DNA of 64,000 nt from Excoecaria cochinchinensis (lineage: Eukaryota > Streptophyta > Magnoliopsida > Malpighiales > Euphorbiaceae), in NCBI GenBank assembly GCA_947683425.1, contig CANTUQ010000106.1, positions 4,922,001 to 4,986,000 on the forward strand, in the 5' to 3' direction. Position 1 is the stretch's first letter. Every line of letters begins with the position of its first letter. A program made the position numbers and the translations under genes. Positions 36,089 to 48,800 of the stretch are shown here, in pieces. The notes beneath the pieces are model-generated. The model was not told where the DNA came from. It did no database searches and saw nothing but the letters and a program-made list of their open reading frames with translations.

Positions 36089-39000
36089 TCAAAGTTCTGA
36101 GAGACGCTTTCCGCTGATGAAATCAACTACTTGGGTGACCGTCTGGTCAAGTGCAGCAGTCACTGCAGCTAAATTCTGTAGGAATTCCTCAGCAGGTGGC
36201 TTGTCACCATCCACTATATCAGTCACTGCTTTAACAAATATTGCAGGGACTTTCAGAAGATCAGCAACATAAGCAACTGCCGCTCCCTGTGTCAAAAAGT
36301 TTCCAAGAAAGAAAGTCGAGTTTAACATAATGCAGAAACAAAAGAAACACTCATCCAGGAACAAAGCCATCCTTAAAGAGACATTTTCCCCTAATTTTCT
36401 AAAGCAACAAAATTAACATAATGGCAGTTGCAAAATGTAAAGGCTGACAAACTAACTACATAAATGTGGTTATGCTGGTCTCTGAAATAGGTTCATACAG
36501 AGTTGAGATTGGCATTTTAAGAGCATTATATCTTTAATTCCCACTTCAATTTACATACAGCAGTTCTGATCCTCCTTTTTCTTGCTAACAACTTGAGTTC
36601 ATTTATTTCCTTTTATATTTAATTCCCACTTCAATTTAAAGAATAACAGTTAGGTTTTATATTTCATAAAATAATTTTGGTAAAAAATTTTGAGATTCAC
36701 AAGTGTTTCATACATTTTATCTTTGGTAAGTTTATGTTCATTGTTTTTATAAAATTTTCCCTTCCACCTTCAAACTTAATGTCAATGTTATTTAATCTAT
36801 AAATAATGTGTTCCAATGTGAATTGAAAAGATTTAATTGCAAATTTTACTGATTAATTGTTAAGCTCATCTTAATCTTTCTCACGCTATGTGTAAACTAT
36901 TGCCTAGCATTTAAAAAATTCCTACTGCAGGAGGAACAAGAGAATCGAGTGCACATCCTTCTCTAATGAATATAATTATGTTATTTCTACTCCTTGGCAA
37001 CATATGTCCTGCTGAATTACATATTCATTTTTAGGCACATAAGAGAAGTGCAAATACTTGACCCCAGGAACATTTGCACCAAACTACTGTCTTTGAAAGA
37101 AACTGTAGGGAGATCTTATGGTGTGTTTTGTTTATAGTTTACTATATGAAAGGCCTAACCAAGCCATATGCTATAGATGACAAGCATAATGACACCCATC
37201 CGATGATTTACTGGAAGATTGATTGGAAGGTTAAAGAAAAAAGCATTTACCAGGCCACACGTCCAGCATAGGTAGACTAAATATCTGAGCTATATTACAG
37301 AGTTAAAATTTTCACTTGCATATGTTCTTTCAAGCTATGGTATGAGGAAATAATTGAATGCATCTAAATGGCCACTTGTAAGAATCTTTTCCATGAAACT
37401 TCTTAGTTATATCAACTGCATCCCATTATTTCAGGGTCAGGTTAAAAGAAGCATAAATAAAACCTTTTAGATATTAAAATCCACCGACTTTGTCCATGGG
37501 AGTACACAGATCCAATGGTCCATTCAGCTGATATTTTATTTGAGGATATCTAAATCTTTTCTCATTTTAGCAATTTATTCTGATTATAATTTTCACAAGT
37601 TTTCTCTAATATTTTAGTAGTTAATTGCTGCCTTCTAAAAAGTCCTTTCTTAAACTTTAGAGCAGATAGAATGATTAGAAAGTATCATTTGCTAAATTAT
37701 GTTCAGTTTAATGCTTGAACATTGCATATATATAAAATTGCAAGTAATTATTGGAATCAGGTTCATAAGGTTGGAATAAAATTACAAAAAAATGTGAAAC
37801 ATATCCACTATTTTGTGGCATAACTCATGCATTACCTCCATGTCTTTAACAACAGCATCATTTGAAATAATTGATGCTTCATCCTGTGGGGACATGTCTA
37901 GAGAGTCTCCGGTTGACAATTTCCCAACCTGAAACATGAAGATACCGCATATCAAATATATATATATGGAACTCTCTACATGCAAATATTCAACATAAGC
38001 TAAAAACATATACTCGTCAAACAGAGCTAAATTATTCATCCTCAAAATTCAGATGATGCCACACATTAAAACCTACCAATCTATAGCCCAATTGTTCATC
38101 AAATATATTTTTAATTGAGATACAAAGAAACAATGAAACTGAAACTGCTAGAAATCTTGACTGGGGGACTGGAAAAAAGCAACAAGGACAGAAGAACCAA
38201 ACATAACACTGATTTACAAATATGAAAATGAGGTCAATGTCGTATCGAAACTTAACACCACATTTGACTGAAAGGTCATTGTGTAGTATAATACAGTGAA
38301 CTGCTAAGAGAATAATAACCTAAAACACAGTGATACAAAATCAGTAACCTAAACCACCAAGTATATGAAAACATCCTTTTAGTTAGGTCAAGGTTACCTC
38401 AAATTTTTGACAGCTCTAAATGATAACCCCATTATTGAAACAATAGGGAGGCTCATTTATTAATATCATCCCTTCCTAGACTTATTAAAGAAGAAAATGA
38501 AATAGTCAAAATTATGTTGACCTTCTCCTTCAGTACAAAAAAACTATCACACTGACTTTTGAAACAGAGGAGAGGAAATACCATGCTCTATATTTCACTT
38601 TCTTCAGAAATTCAAGCCTTGCTGGCATAATGGGAACTTTTGCAAATCAAATAAGAACCGAAAAGATATATCATCTATAAACAGTCAACAATAATAAAGT
38701 TGTAAAAAATGTTACATGAACATCAAATTAGGATCCACGCAAAAACATCCATTACATTCTTCAGAAAATAATTATTATTTAATTCCCTTTATTTGCATGC
38801 TCAAATATACTTACAACTTATGCTCTAGGAACTCTATGCACTACACATCCTACTATTTAGTGCTCCAGAAAGTTCCTTGATTCTTTTGGTTGCCACCGTT
38901 AGTTGACTGATCCATATCATCTCTAAATCCACACTTGACATTACAGCACAGAATGATAAGCATGCAACTTCCGTACAATGTTGGTCTTATCATGATTATC

Positions 39001-39800
39001 AATTTGACAGAAGCACATGATCATACAGCACAAGTAAAAGTGTACATTACTTCTTAAAGTTCACTAACACAGAAAGCTCCTTGATTCTTTTGGTTGCCAC
39101 CCTTAATTTACTAATCCACATCATCTCTACATCCACACTTGACATTACAGCACAAAGGATAAGCATGCAAATTTCACACTACATTGGTGTCCTCATGGTT
39201 ATCATTTTGACAGAAGCATATAATTATACAGCACGAGTACTATTGTACATTACTTCTTAAAGTTCATTAATGAGGCAATATTAAATTACCTACCATGTTT
39301 AGCAAATAAAGTTAGCTTTATGGACTATTGAGAATACTAAGCTATTTTAAAACTCAAAACCACAAATGAAAATAATTTTTTGTCAACAAATTCTTCATGT
39401 TTGTTCAATTTTCCAATCAAATCTCATTAGCACAAGGTTAATTCATCTATCTTTTGCATAACACACTTATAATAACCCTCCTGAAAATTATTTTCAATTT
39501 TAGGTTCAATTTGCAAACATACATGAGCCTTAAATTTTCAATAAACTGATAGTTCAGAAGGAGAAAAAAAAACATTTATAACACAGAAAGAAGGAATAAG
39601 AATGATCAGTGAGTGGATTTCCTGGCATTTAATGTAATCACCTTTAGGTTGAGCTCTTTAAGGAGCCTTGGTGTTGAATAAGCCTGTCGCAAGCCAACTC
39701 CATACAGATCAAAAACCTACAATGGCAAAAGAGTCAGATAGAAGTTGAGAAGAGAAAGGCTTACAATTTCTAATATAGACAACTGTGGATTCTTTTCTTT

Positions 39801-39836
<36 letters not shown>

Positions 39837-42251
39837 CATGCAGCAGAGCTCAATTTCTTGATGTCAACCTTAGCCATCTGTTAGGGACATGTACATGTTT
39901 TTCTTCACTTGTTTCTGGCTTACTATCAGATTTCATAAGGCCTCAGAAATCATTTTAGCACTTTGAGCTTTAGTTCTAGGTGATTAACATAAATGTCAAA
40001 AAAATGTAAATTTTGTTTGGCTTCAACATATAAAAATAGAAGCAATCAATTCCATGAATAGCTTTCTGATATATGCTTTGGGAATAGCGAGAGGAATTTT
40101 TTCCCGTTCCTTTGCTTCTTTAGAAAACAAATTAAATAAAAGGAAACAAAGGGGAACTTACAGGGATGGGTATTCTTCTATCATGGAAAGCAACATCAGA
40201 TATGAGGTACACATCACCAATGGATGCTTCTTTTGCCTGCAGCACCAAGTTCAAAACAAAATTCATTATTTGCTTTCCATCATGATGCACACATGCTAAC
40301 TCACATAGTACTCTTAAAAGTTGGGTGTGGGTGCACTCTTTTCAATGCTAGCTGAGATACAGAAAATTTATAGGGTACTCCACTATTACTACTCAATAAA
40401 TAATTTTGTTTCTCTTTTAGAAAATAGAAACCTTGCTGGAGTTGAGGAAAGTTAGTGTACACAATGAATGGTAAATAAAAGGAGATCCCTTCAACTTCAT
40501 CAAAGATTTTAAACCAATTCAATCAACTGCTCAAGGAATGCATACCTTAAAGCCACCAGCTGTGCCTGCATTGATGATTAAGTCTGGCTGTAGTGCCTGG
40601 ATAGCAGCATACGTCACAAGAGATGCAGAAATCGTGCCCACATTATCAACTCCTGAAAAGAGATGATTTAGATAAATAATTAAAGGACCAACCCGTGCAG
40701 AACTGGAGCCAAAGTAACACCTATTCTTTGCAATTCTAATCAGCTTAATTATTATCATAGAATACAAGAATGGATGCAGCCCATGTTTAAAATATATGAT
40801 CCAATTGTGGACATCTATGTATGTCTTAATAAGTACGTGGTGGATGTAGTGGAAGTTTCAATTTAAAACACATTAACATTTCGAAAGCCAAATTTTGTTA
40901 CAAGTACAAATGCCAGAATAGGATGGACAACAACCTCTTACTTCTTGTACACATTCTATACAGAATAAAAACATTAGTCTGCTTTTCTAGTGTTAGGATC
41001 TTGTTGTTATCGGAGAAAGCCACTATGCAATCTCCAACACAGAATAACTGCTTCGCATAATATGAAAATAAAAATTAACGTAAGAAACTAACTTACAACT
41101 TGCTTGGTAACTACTTACCAAAAGTTGAGTCTTTTCCGGGCCATACTAAGTTGATATTGAGATCATTGTAAATACCATGATATCGGACCCAGGGAACATC
41201 TTTTGGAAACCTGGACTAGCACACAGTCAATAATCAGTCTGAGGACTGCTGTGCAACATATATAGTAATAAAATTGAAGAGAAAAACAGCATTAAATTCA
41301 CTAACTAAATTACCTAATAATGATTTTTGCATCTGCATGATAGATGATTGTTTGTGCAAAGTAGAAAGACCAGAACCATTTCATACAACTAGTGAAAAAG
41401 TGTCACTAACAATACCCACATTTTTTAATGAAACAAAGCTCGAGAAGTCTGGTGTCTGAACAGCCAAACGTAGAAGATCAAACTTAAAGAAAGAGAAGAG
41501 AACTAGGAGAAAAAGAGAAGACTAATAAAAGAAAGCAGACAACTCTACTGCAAATGAAGACAAATAATAACTTAAAACATCTACCATAGATATAACCTAA
41601 GTGAATTCGCAATACACATGAAACATTCAGACTATATTTTGAAATATCTCATGTACTCAAAATGCATAAAAATGCTCATTAACTGCTAAGCAAGAAATCT
41701 TATACCTCAAAATTGCTGATTATACAATTACAGCATAGAGATCAAAGCAGTAAAAACAGTGAATAACTATCAAACTGAAAGTTGACTGTTTAGATGGGTA
41801 TAAGAGGAATAACTGAAAGAAATGAAGTAGTGATTTGAAGTTTCGATTTCTCAAGGCATAAAGTAGTAAAAGAAAACCAAAAAAAAATTATTAGAATGCA
41901 TAAAACCATAACGATACCAATCGACTCAGAAGTGAGAAACGTTCAAGCATAATAAATGAAATGAAATATAAGTCAAAACGATCAAGAAAAGATTTGGGAA
42001 GTGAAACAGACCCAGATGCCGGTTCCTCTTTGAGCTGGAATTTGACAACCAAAGGCATGGCTTCAGTTTGCATAGCTGTTTATTCCATCAAAAACAAATT
42101 CAATAAAAATAATAAACATTCATAGATAACTAACTTAGACCAAAACAAAAAGAGTACCGATGATGATGAGGACATTAGAAATAGGGCTTTCTTCAGTTTC
42201 AACAACCACGGCTTCCTCGGCAGCGTCTGATCCGTCGCCGTGAGGAGCCAT
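36089..42251 (-). CDS. MTN: 5'-methylthioadenosine/S-adenosylhomocysteine nucleosidase
   Basis: Eight exons (42251-42158, 42075-42012, 41210-41119, 40652-40546, 40236-40162, 39716-39642, 37928-37836, 36286-36089) join in frame to 265 residues, matching plant MTN length. The enzyme cleaves methylthioadenosine (and in some isoforms S-adenosylhomocysteine) to adenine plus the thioribose in the Yang/methionine salvage cycle, which supports ethylene, polyamine and nicotianamine synthesis; it is cytosolic. Active-site residues expected from the nucleosidase family are present: Glu36 (AMQTEA), Glu200 (DMEGAA) and Asp223 (KAVTDIVDG). The phosphorylase-like INAGTAGGF loop is intact. The start giving MAPHGDGSD was chosen by similarity; an in-frame ATG lies 27 codons upstream. 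Intron 6 (37929-39641) contains a tandem duplication and intron 5 a long poly-T tract (minus-strand poly-A). Confidence 0.95.
38862..39268. repeat. Tandem duplication of about 204 bp in an MTN intron
   Basis: Two adjacent copies share stretches such as TTGATTCTTTTGGTTGCCAC, CATCATCTCT and TTGACAGAAGCA at a spacing of 204 bases (AGTTCCTTGA at 38871, AGCTCCTTGA at 39075). Copies are about 85-90% alike by eye. The duplication lies wholly inside intron 6. Confidence 0.8.
39797..39832. repeat. Poly(T) tract in an MTN intron
   Basis: About 35 T residues on the plus strand (poly-A on the gene strand). It may be a homopolymer or an old retroposed tail; no duplicated flank was recognised. Confidence 0.6.
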
Positions 42252-42795
42252 AGAAACTTTCAAGTTGAAGAAGTAATCAGAATGTTTGTTTCTGGGAAAA
42301 TTAATGACTGAAAGGGCGTGCGATAAAAGCACAAAAGTTCTTGTTCTCTATAAAAATCTCGGTTTTGTTTCCTACTAGCCAATAGAAGAGGTTTTGCTGG
42401 TTAACTGCACCAAACCAAATAAAATAATGCCAACTAGACCAAAATTGGGACATTTTTAAAAATAGTGTTTTTTTAAAAAATAATTTGAAAAATGAAAGTG
42501 TTTTGGAAATTATATGATGAAATGGAGTGATTTCAAAATCCTGGATACGTTTATTTACAGAAAACAGTTTTCTATTTTCTGTATTCTATTTTTTTAGAAA
42601 ATTTGAGTATTTATTTTCTGTATAAAATTTAGAAAATGCGTTTATTTATCAAGAAATGAAAAATTAGAGTATTTATTTTCTATATATATGTGTGTTTATG
42701 TATATATACATGTACATATGCATATGCGTATGCATATCAATAAATGAAAAATTAGAATAATTATTTTCTATATATATGTGTATGTATGTACATAC

Positions 42796-43696
42796 TAGGG
42801 GTGTGCAAATGGTCGGTTCGGTTCGGTTTTGGACCGAACCGAACAAACCGAAAACCGAACTTTTAGAAATTTTAGAACCGAACCGCGGACCGAAATTTTT
42901 TGGACCGAAACCGAATAGACCGAATTAATTTCGGTCGGTTCGGTTCGGTTCATTCGGTTTTCTAAATAAAATAGGCTTGGGCTGGTTCTTTAAATCGGGT
43001 TGGGTTAAACCACCCTTGACCCGACAACCCATAAAACCCATATTTCTATTTTCTTCCTCGTTTCACTGTCTCTCTCTTTACTCTCTCTCTTTACCCATTA
43101 AACCCATTCTCTCTCTCTCTCTCTCTCTTTACCCATTAAACCCATTCTCTCTCTCTCTCTCTCTCTCTCTCCTTCCATCTCCTCCGTTTCTTGGATCGTT
43201 GCCTTTCGTCGTTCGCCATCCCTCCGCCGTCGGTCCCTGTCCTCAATAGATCTGGAGAAATCGGGCTTCATCTGTTTCTTGGATCGGATCCTTCCGCCGT
43301 TCGCTGTCCCTCAGCCGTCGGTCCCTGTCCTCGACAGATCGGGCTTGAATCTTTATTGTGTTGGTTTTTTTGTGTATGATATATATATATATATACTGTG
43401 TTGCTTTTCTTTTTGTTGTTAATTCTTTATTTGGTTGCTTTTGTGTGTTGTTCCATTTGAGATTGATAATAAGAATTTTGCATTTATCTGGATTTTTCAT
43501 TTGAGATTGAGTATAAGAATTTCAATTTGAAAAAAGGGATATTTCGATGGTTTTTGAATCCGTGATTTTGATGGTTTCAAATATATATATATAATCTGTT
43601 TTTGATATATATTTGAAACCATGGATTCTTTGAATCCGTTTTTGATATATATACAAAGAATCTGTTTTTGATATGTATTTGAAACCACTGATTCAT

Positions 43697-43753
<57 letters not shown>

Positions 43754-43938
43754 CAAAACGGTGAGTATTGGGAGTTCGGTCGGTTCGGTTCTTTCGGTTT
43801 CACAATTTTAAGAACCGAACCGAACCGAACTACCCGAAGTTTAATTTCGGTTCAAAACCGAAAGAACCGAACCAAATAGATCAAAATTGAATCGGTTCGG
43901 TTCGGTTTTCGGTTCCGGTTCGGTTCTGCACAGCCCTA
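42796..43938. mobile_element. Non-autonomous hAT-type MITE with 8-bp target duplication
   Basis: The terminal inverted repeat is TAGGGGTGTGCA (left) and TAGGGCTGTGCA (right, inverted), one mismatch. Both ends are flanked by a perfect 8-bp duplication GTACATAC (42788-42795 and 43939-43946), the length typical of hAT transposons. Subterminal regions are packed with GGTTCGGTT/AACCGAACC repeats in inverted arrangement. The interior has (CT)n runs separated by TTTACCCATTAAACCCATT (43050-43175), repeated TTTGATATATATTTGAAACC segments and an (AT)n tract. No transposase is encoded. Confidence 0.9.
43690..43750. repeat. (AT)n microsatellite inside the hAT MITE
   Basis: About 26-30 AT units near the right end of the MITE. 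Confidence 0.85.
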
Positions 43939-43989
43939 GTACATACATATACATAGTTCATACATACACATAGATGCATATGCATATAC

Positions 43990-44073
43990 ATATCAATAAA
44001 TAGTAAATTAGAGTATTTATATTTTATATATATGTGTATGTATGTACACACACACACACACACATATATACAC

Positions 44074-44104
<31 letters not shown>

Positions 44105-44242
44105 CATATATATTTATATGTATATGTATACATGTATGTGTATATATATATATATATGTATATGTATACATGTATGTGTATATGTATATATATATGCATG
44201 TGCATGTGCATATGTGTATATGTATACATATATGCATGTGCA

Positions 44243-44334
<92 letters not shown>

Positions 44335-44534
44335 TTTGCATGTATGTGTATATGTATATACATATACATATGCATGTGCATGCGCATATATATATATATA
44401 CATGCGTGTGTATACGCATACACACACATACATACATATGTATATATATACACGCACATATATATATATATGTGTGTGTGTGTGCGCGCGCGCATTTGCA
44501 TGTATGTGTATATGTACATGCATATGCATGTGTA

Positions 44535-44589
<55 letters not shown>

Positions 44590-44688
44590 GTGTGTGTGTA
44601 TATACGCATACACACACATACATACATATGTATATATATACACGCGCGCGCGCGCACACACACATATATATATAAATAAATAAATAAA

Positions 44689-44749
<61 letters not shown>

Positions 44750-44803
44750 ATGTGTATGTATATGTATGTACATGCATATGTGTATATATGTGTATGTGTC
44801 TAC

Positions 44804-44856
<53 letters not shown>

Positions 44857-45080
44857 TATACATACATACATACATATATATACACACACATACATACATA
44901 TATGTATATGTATGTATGTACGTATATAAGTACATACATACATACATGTCTATGCATACATATACATACACATATATATGTATGCATATACATGTATATG
45001 TATGTGTATGTGAATATAGACACATACATGTATATATGTATGTGTGTGTGAATGTAGACACATACATGTATATATGTATT
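43990..45080. repeat. Kilobase-scale compound microsatellite block
   Basis: Interleaved (AT)n, (CA/TG)n, (CATA)n, (GTAC/ATGC-containing) and short (CG)n runs extend for about 1.1 kb. Long (AT)n tracts lie at about 44245-44330, 44538-44586 and 44805-44850. Several frames stay open for more than 200 codons on both strands only because TATA/CACA repeats avoid stop codons; their Tyr-Ile/His-Thr products are not genes. Confidence 0.9.
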
Positions 45081-45408
45081 AAAATGATTTAGAAAATTTA
45101 GAAAATATCTTTTATTAGTTCTCCAATCTCTTCTTTATTTTAGAAAACTGGAAAATCTATTTTCTATTTTCTATTTTAGAAAATTGACTAAAATAAACAT
45201 GATCTCTATTTTCTGTTTTCTGTGGAAATTTTTTCTGGAAAACTGAACCAGTTTTCTGTAAGTGAACAGGCGCCTAATATCTCATACCAATTTGAATATT
45301 TTGAAACCGAAACGGTTTGCTGCTATTATAATAGAAATAATTTATAAAAATAGTACTTTAAAAAAAATTGAAATATTGAGTGTTTTGAAAAGTATTTTAA
45401 AAAATATA

Positions 45409-45801
45409 TGTTTTAAATAAATCAGTTTATGAATATCCATAAATCATGGGAATTACACGGGTATAGAAAATGCTCAATATCAGGTCTTTTAATTAAAAGT
45501 TTTTTTCTTAATTAAATGAATTAAATAAAGGGCGTTACATATTAATTCCATAATTAATAGTTGTAACTGCCCATTTAATTTCTATTAATTTTGTAACTTT
45601 CATTTCTTATTAATTATCTTAATTAATAGCCCTTCTAATTAAGAGAATAAGCCCCTCTATAAATAGGGCAAATGTAAAGATAAGAGAGGAGAATAAGAGA
45701 ATACTTATTTTCTCCTAATTTCTCTCTAAAACTCATTTTATTGTCTTTATTCTTATAATTCGTTTTTATAATATTTCGTATAGTTCTCATATTTTATAAT
45801 A
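45409..45801 (+). repeat. 5' LTR of the Copia element
   Basis: Starts TGTT; its end ATAATA has lost the canonical CA seen in the partner. A TATAAATA box at 45658-45665, inside CTCTATAAATAGGG, is the likely start region for the element transcript. Confidence 0.9.
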
Positions 45802-45815
45802 CGTTATCAGTACGA
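45802..45815 (+). promoter_or_regulatory. Putative primer-binding site of the Copia element
   Basis: CGTTATCAGTACGA follows the 5' LTR directly. The TTATCAG core resembles the internal initiator-Met tRNA sites used by some Copia elements. Sequence seen, tRNA assignment inferred. Confidence 0.5.
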
Positions 45816-45871
45816 ATTCGTTTCACGGTTCGTAGTAAAATATATTTTTTTATTCCTTTTCAATTTATATT

Positions 45872-48800
45872 ATGTCAAATATTACTAAACTTGAGTTTGA
45901 AACTCTTGACATAACTGGCAAAAATTATTTGCCATGGATTTCCGATGCTGAAATTTATCTTGATGCTAAAGGGATTGAAAATGCAATTTTAATTGGAAAT
46001 GAAGCATCCAACCAAGACAAACCAAGGACGATAATATTTTTTCGTCATCATTTACATGAAGGGTTAAAAGCTAAATATCAAATAGTGAAAGATCCACTTG
46101 AATTGTGGAATAATTTAAAAGAGCGATATGACCACCAACGAACGGTAATATTACGAACGGTAAAGCTCGTTATGAATGGATGCAGTTGCGATTTCAAGAT
46201 TTTAAAATTGTAAGTGAATATAATTCTGCTGTTTTTAAAATTAGTTTTCAATTAAAGTTATGCGGTAAAAAAATTACTAATGAGGACTTATTAGAGAAAA
46301 CTTTTTCAACCTTTCATATTTCAAATGTGCTCCTGCAGCAGCAATAGAGAGAAAAGGGTTTCAAAAAGTATTCTGAATTAATCTCACGCTTACTGGTAGC
46401 TGAACAAAATAATGAGCTATTAATGAAAAATCACGAGATTCGTCCTATAGGATCTGCTTCATTCCCTGAAGTGAATGTAGCAACACACAATCATAGCCAT
46501 GGCCGCGATCGTGGTCGCGGTCGTAGTCGTGGTAGAGGAAGAGGGCGATGACAAAATAATTACCGTTATTATAGTGGCAATAATGACAATAATTTTTTCC
46601 ACCACCTGAAGTGAAACAATAATGGAGAAAAAGGGAAAAACAAGGTCGGCCATAATAGTTCTTCAAAAACTAAAGAAAATTCATGTTATCAATGTGGAAT
46701 GAAAGGGCATTTGTCTCATACCTGTCGTACGGCCGATCATCTTGTTAAACTTTATCAAGCCTCCATTAAAAGAAAAGGAAAAAAATGTGGAAACAAATTT
46801 AGTTGACCAAAATCATGATGTTGAGGCAAATTTGGCTTATAATGATGATGACGGTTTTAGAGACCTTGCGGATATTACTTATTTGGATGCTTCAGATTTT
46901 TTTTAAGAGTCATGAAGAATAATGAAGAAAATAAAAGATAAGTAAGTTTAAAATTATTATTTTATTTCTATATTTCAATGTTGTGTTTGTTTAAATGTTT
47001 TATTTAAGTTTTTTTTTTTCCTTGTTTGAGTAGTTATATATATATTTAAATATTTACCATATTCTAATTATATGTTATGTTTATATTTTTTTTTCATTTA
47101 TTTTCAATGAAGGAATGGATGTTTCATATTCTTTATTTGGGTCCATACTTAATAATGAAAACATTTGCCTTGTTGATAGTGCTACAACACATACCATACT
47201 CAAAAATAAAAAATATTTCTATCATTTGATATTAAAAGATGCTAATGTTAATACTGTGTCGGGTAATACAAAGTTAATTGAAAGCTCTGGAAGAGCTACT
47301 ATATTATTATCTGAAGAAACAAAACTTACCATAAATAATGCATTATTTTCTTCCAAATCTTGAAGAAATTTGTTAAGTTTTAAAGATGTTCGTTCCAATG
47401 GATATCATGTTGAGACTGAAAATGAGAATGATATTGAATATTTGTATATTACAAATAATGCATCAGGTAACAAACTTATTTTAGAAAAATTGCCAACATT
47501 CTCTTCTGGCTTGTATTATACAAAAATTAGTACAATATATGCTACAGTAAACCAAAAGTTTACTGATCCAAAAATATTCATAATTTGGCATGACCGGTTA
47601 GGCTATCTCGGTTCAATAATGATGCATAAAATTATTGATAATTCACATGGACATTCATTGAAGAACCAGAAGATTCTCCAATTCAAAGAATTCTCATGTG
47701 CTATTTGTTCTCAAGGAAAATTGATTATTAGACCATCACTGGCTAAAATTGGAACTGAATCCCCTGCATTCTTAGAATATATTCAGGGTGATATTTGTGG
47801 GCCCATTCATCCACCATGTGGACCATTTAAATATTTTATGGTATTAATTAATGCATCTACAAGATGGTCACATGTGTGTTTATTATCAACTCGCAACCTA
47901 GTATTTGCAAGATTGCTTGCTCAAATAATTCGATTGAGAGCACAGTTTCCAGATTACACAATCAAGTCAATTCATCTTGATAATGTTGGTGAATTTATGT
48001 CTCAGGCTTTTAATAATCATTGTATGTCAATTGGAATAATAATTGAAATGCCTGTTGCACATATTCATATACAAAATGGTTTAGCAGAATCATTTATTAA
48101 ACGCCTCCAGTTAATAGTTAGGCCATTACTTATGAGAACAAAACTCTCCATTTCTACTTGGGGGCATGTTGTTTTACATGCAGCAGCACTTGTACGTATT
48201 AGGCTAACAAGTTATCATAAATTCTTTCCATTACAATTAGCTTTTGGTCAAGAACCTAATATTGCTCATCTTAGAATTTTTGGTTGTGCAGTATATGCGC
48301 CAATTACTCCACCACAACACACAGGGTCCTTAAAGGAGGTTAGGAATATATGTTGGGTATGAATCTTTTTCAATAATTAAATATCTTGAACCACTAACTG
48401 AAGATTTATTTATGGCAAGATTTGCTGATTGCCATTTTTACGAAACAATTTTCTTAACATTAGGGGGAGAGAATAAACAGCTGGAAAAAAAGTTACTTGG
48501 AATGCATTATCACTATCTCACTTAGATCCTCGAACAAAACAATGTGAACTGGAAGTTCAAAAGATAATATATTTGCAAAATATTGCAAATCAACTGCCAT
48601 ATGCATTCACTGATTTAAAAATAGTTACTAAATCTTATATACCAGCTGAAAATGCTCCTATTCGAATTGATGTCACTGTAGGACAATCTAATACTACAAA
48701 CACTAGCAACCCATGCCTGAAGCGTGGTAGACCAGTCGGTTCCAAAGATAAAAATCCTTGGAAAAGGAAAGGAGCAAATAACCAAGATGGTCATATTACA

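Larger units (their letters stand above)
42543..45274. mobile_element. Fold-back/MITE-like element enclosing a hAT MITE and microsatellite DNA
   Basis: The left end (GGATACGTTTATTTACAG, then AAAACAGTTTTCTATTTTCT) resembles the inverted right end (GGCGCCTGTTCACTTACAG, then AAAACTGG) ending at about 45274. Both ends are followed inward by AGAAAAT/ATTTTCT repeats, as in the element at 5343-6177. No transposase frame is present. Most of the interior is a nested hAT MITE and simple-sequence DNA. A target duplication was not found, so the boundaries are approximate. Confidence 0.5.

Noticed and set aside
42977..43249. Plus-strand frame of 90 codons in the hAT MITE
   Set aside because: The product is Ser-Leu-Pro repeats from (CT)n tracts between the element's inverted ends.
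43881..45092. Several overlapping frames of 200-380 codons on both strands
   Set aside because: They encode only Tyr-Ile, His-Thr, Cys-Val and similar repeats because alternating AT/CA DNA lacks stop codons. No start context, domain or splice structure supports a gene.
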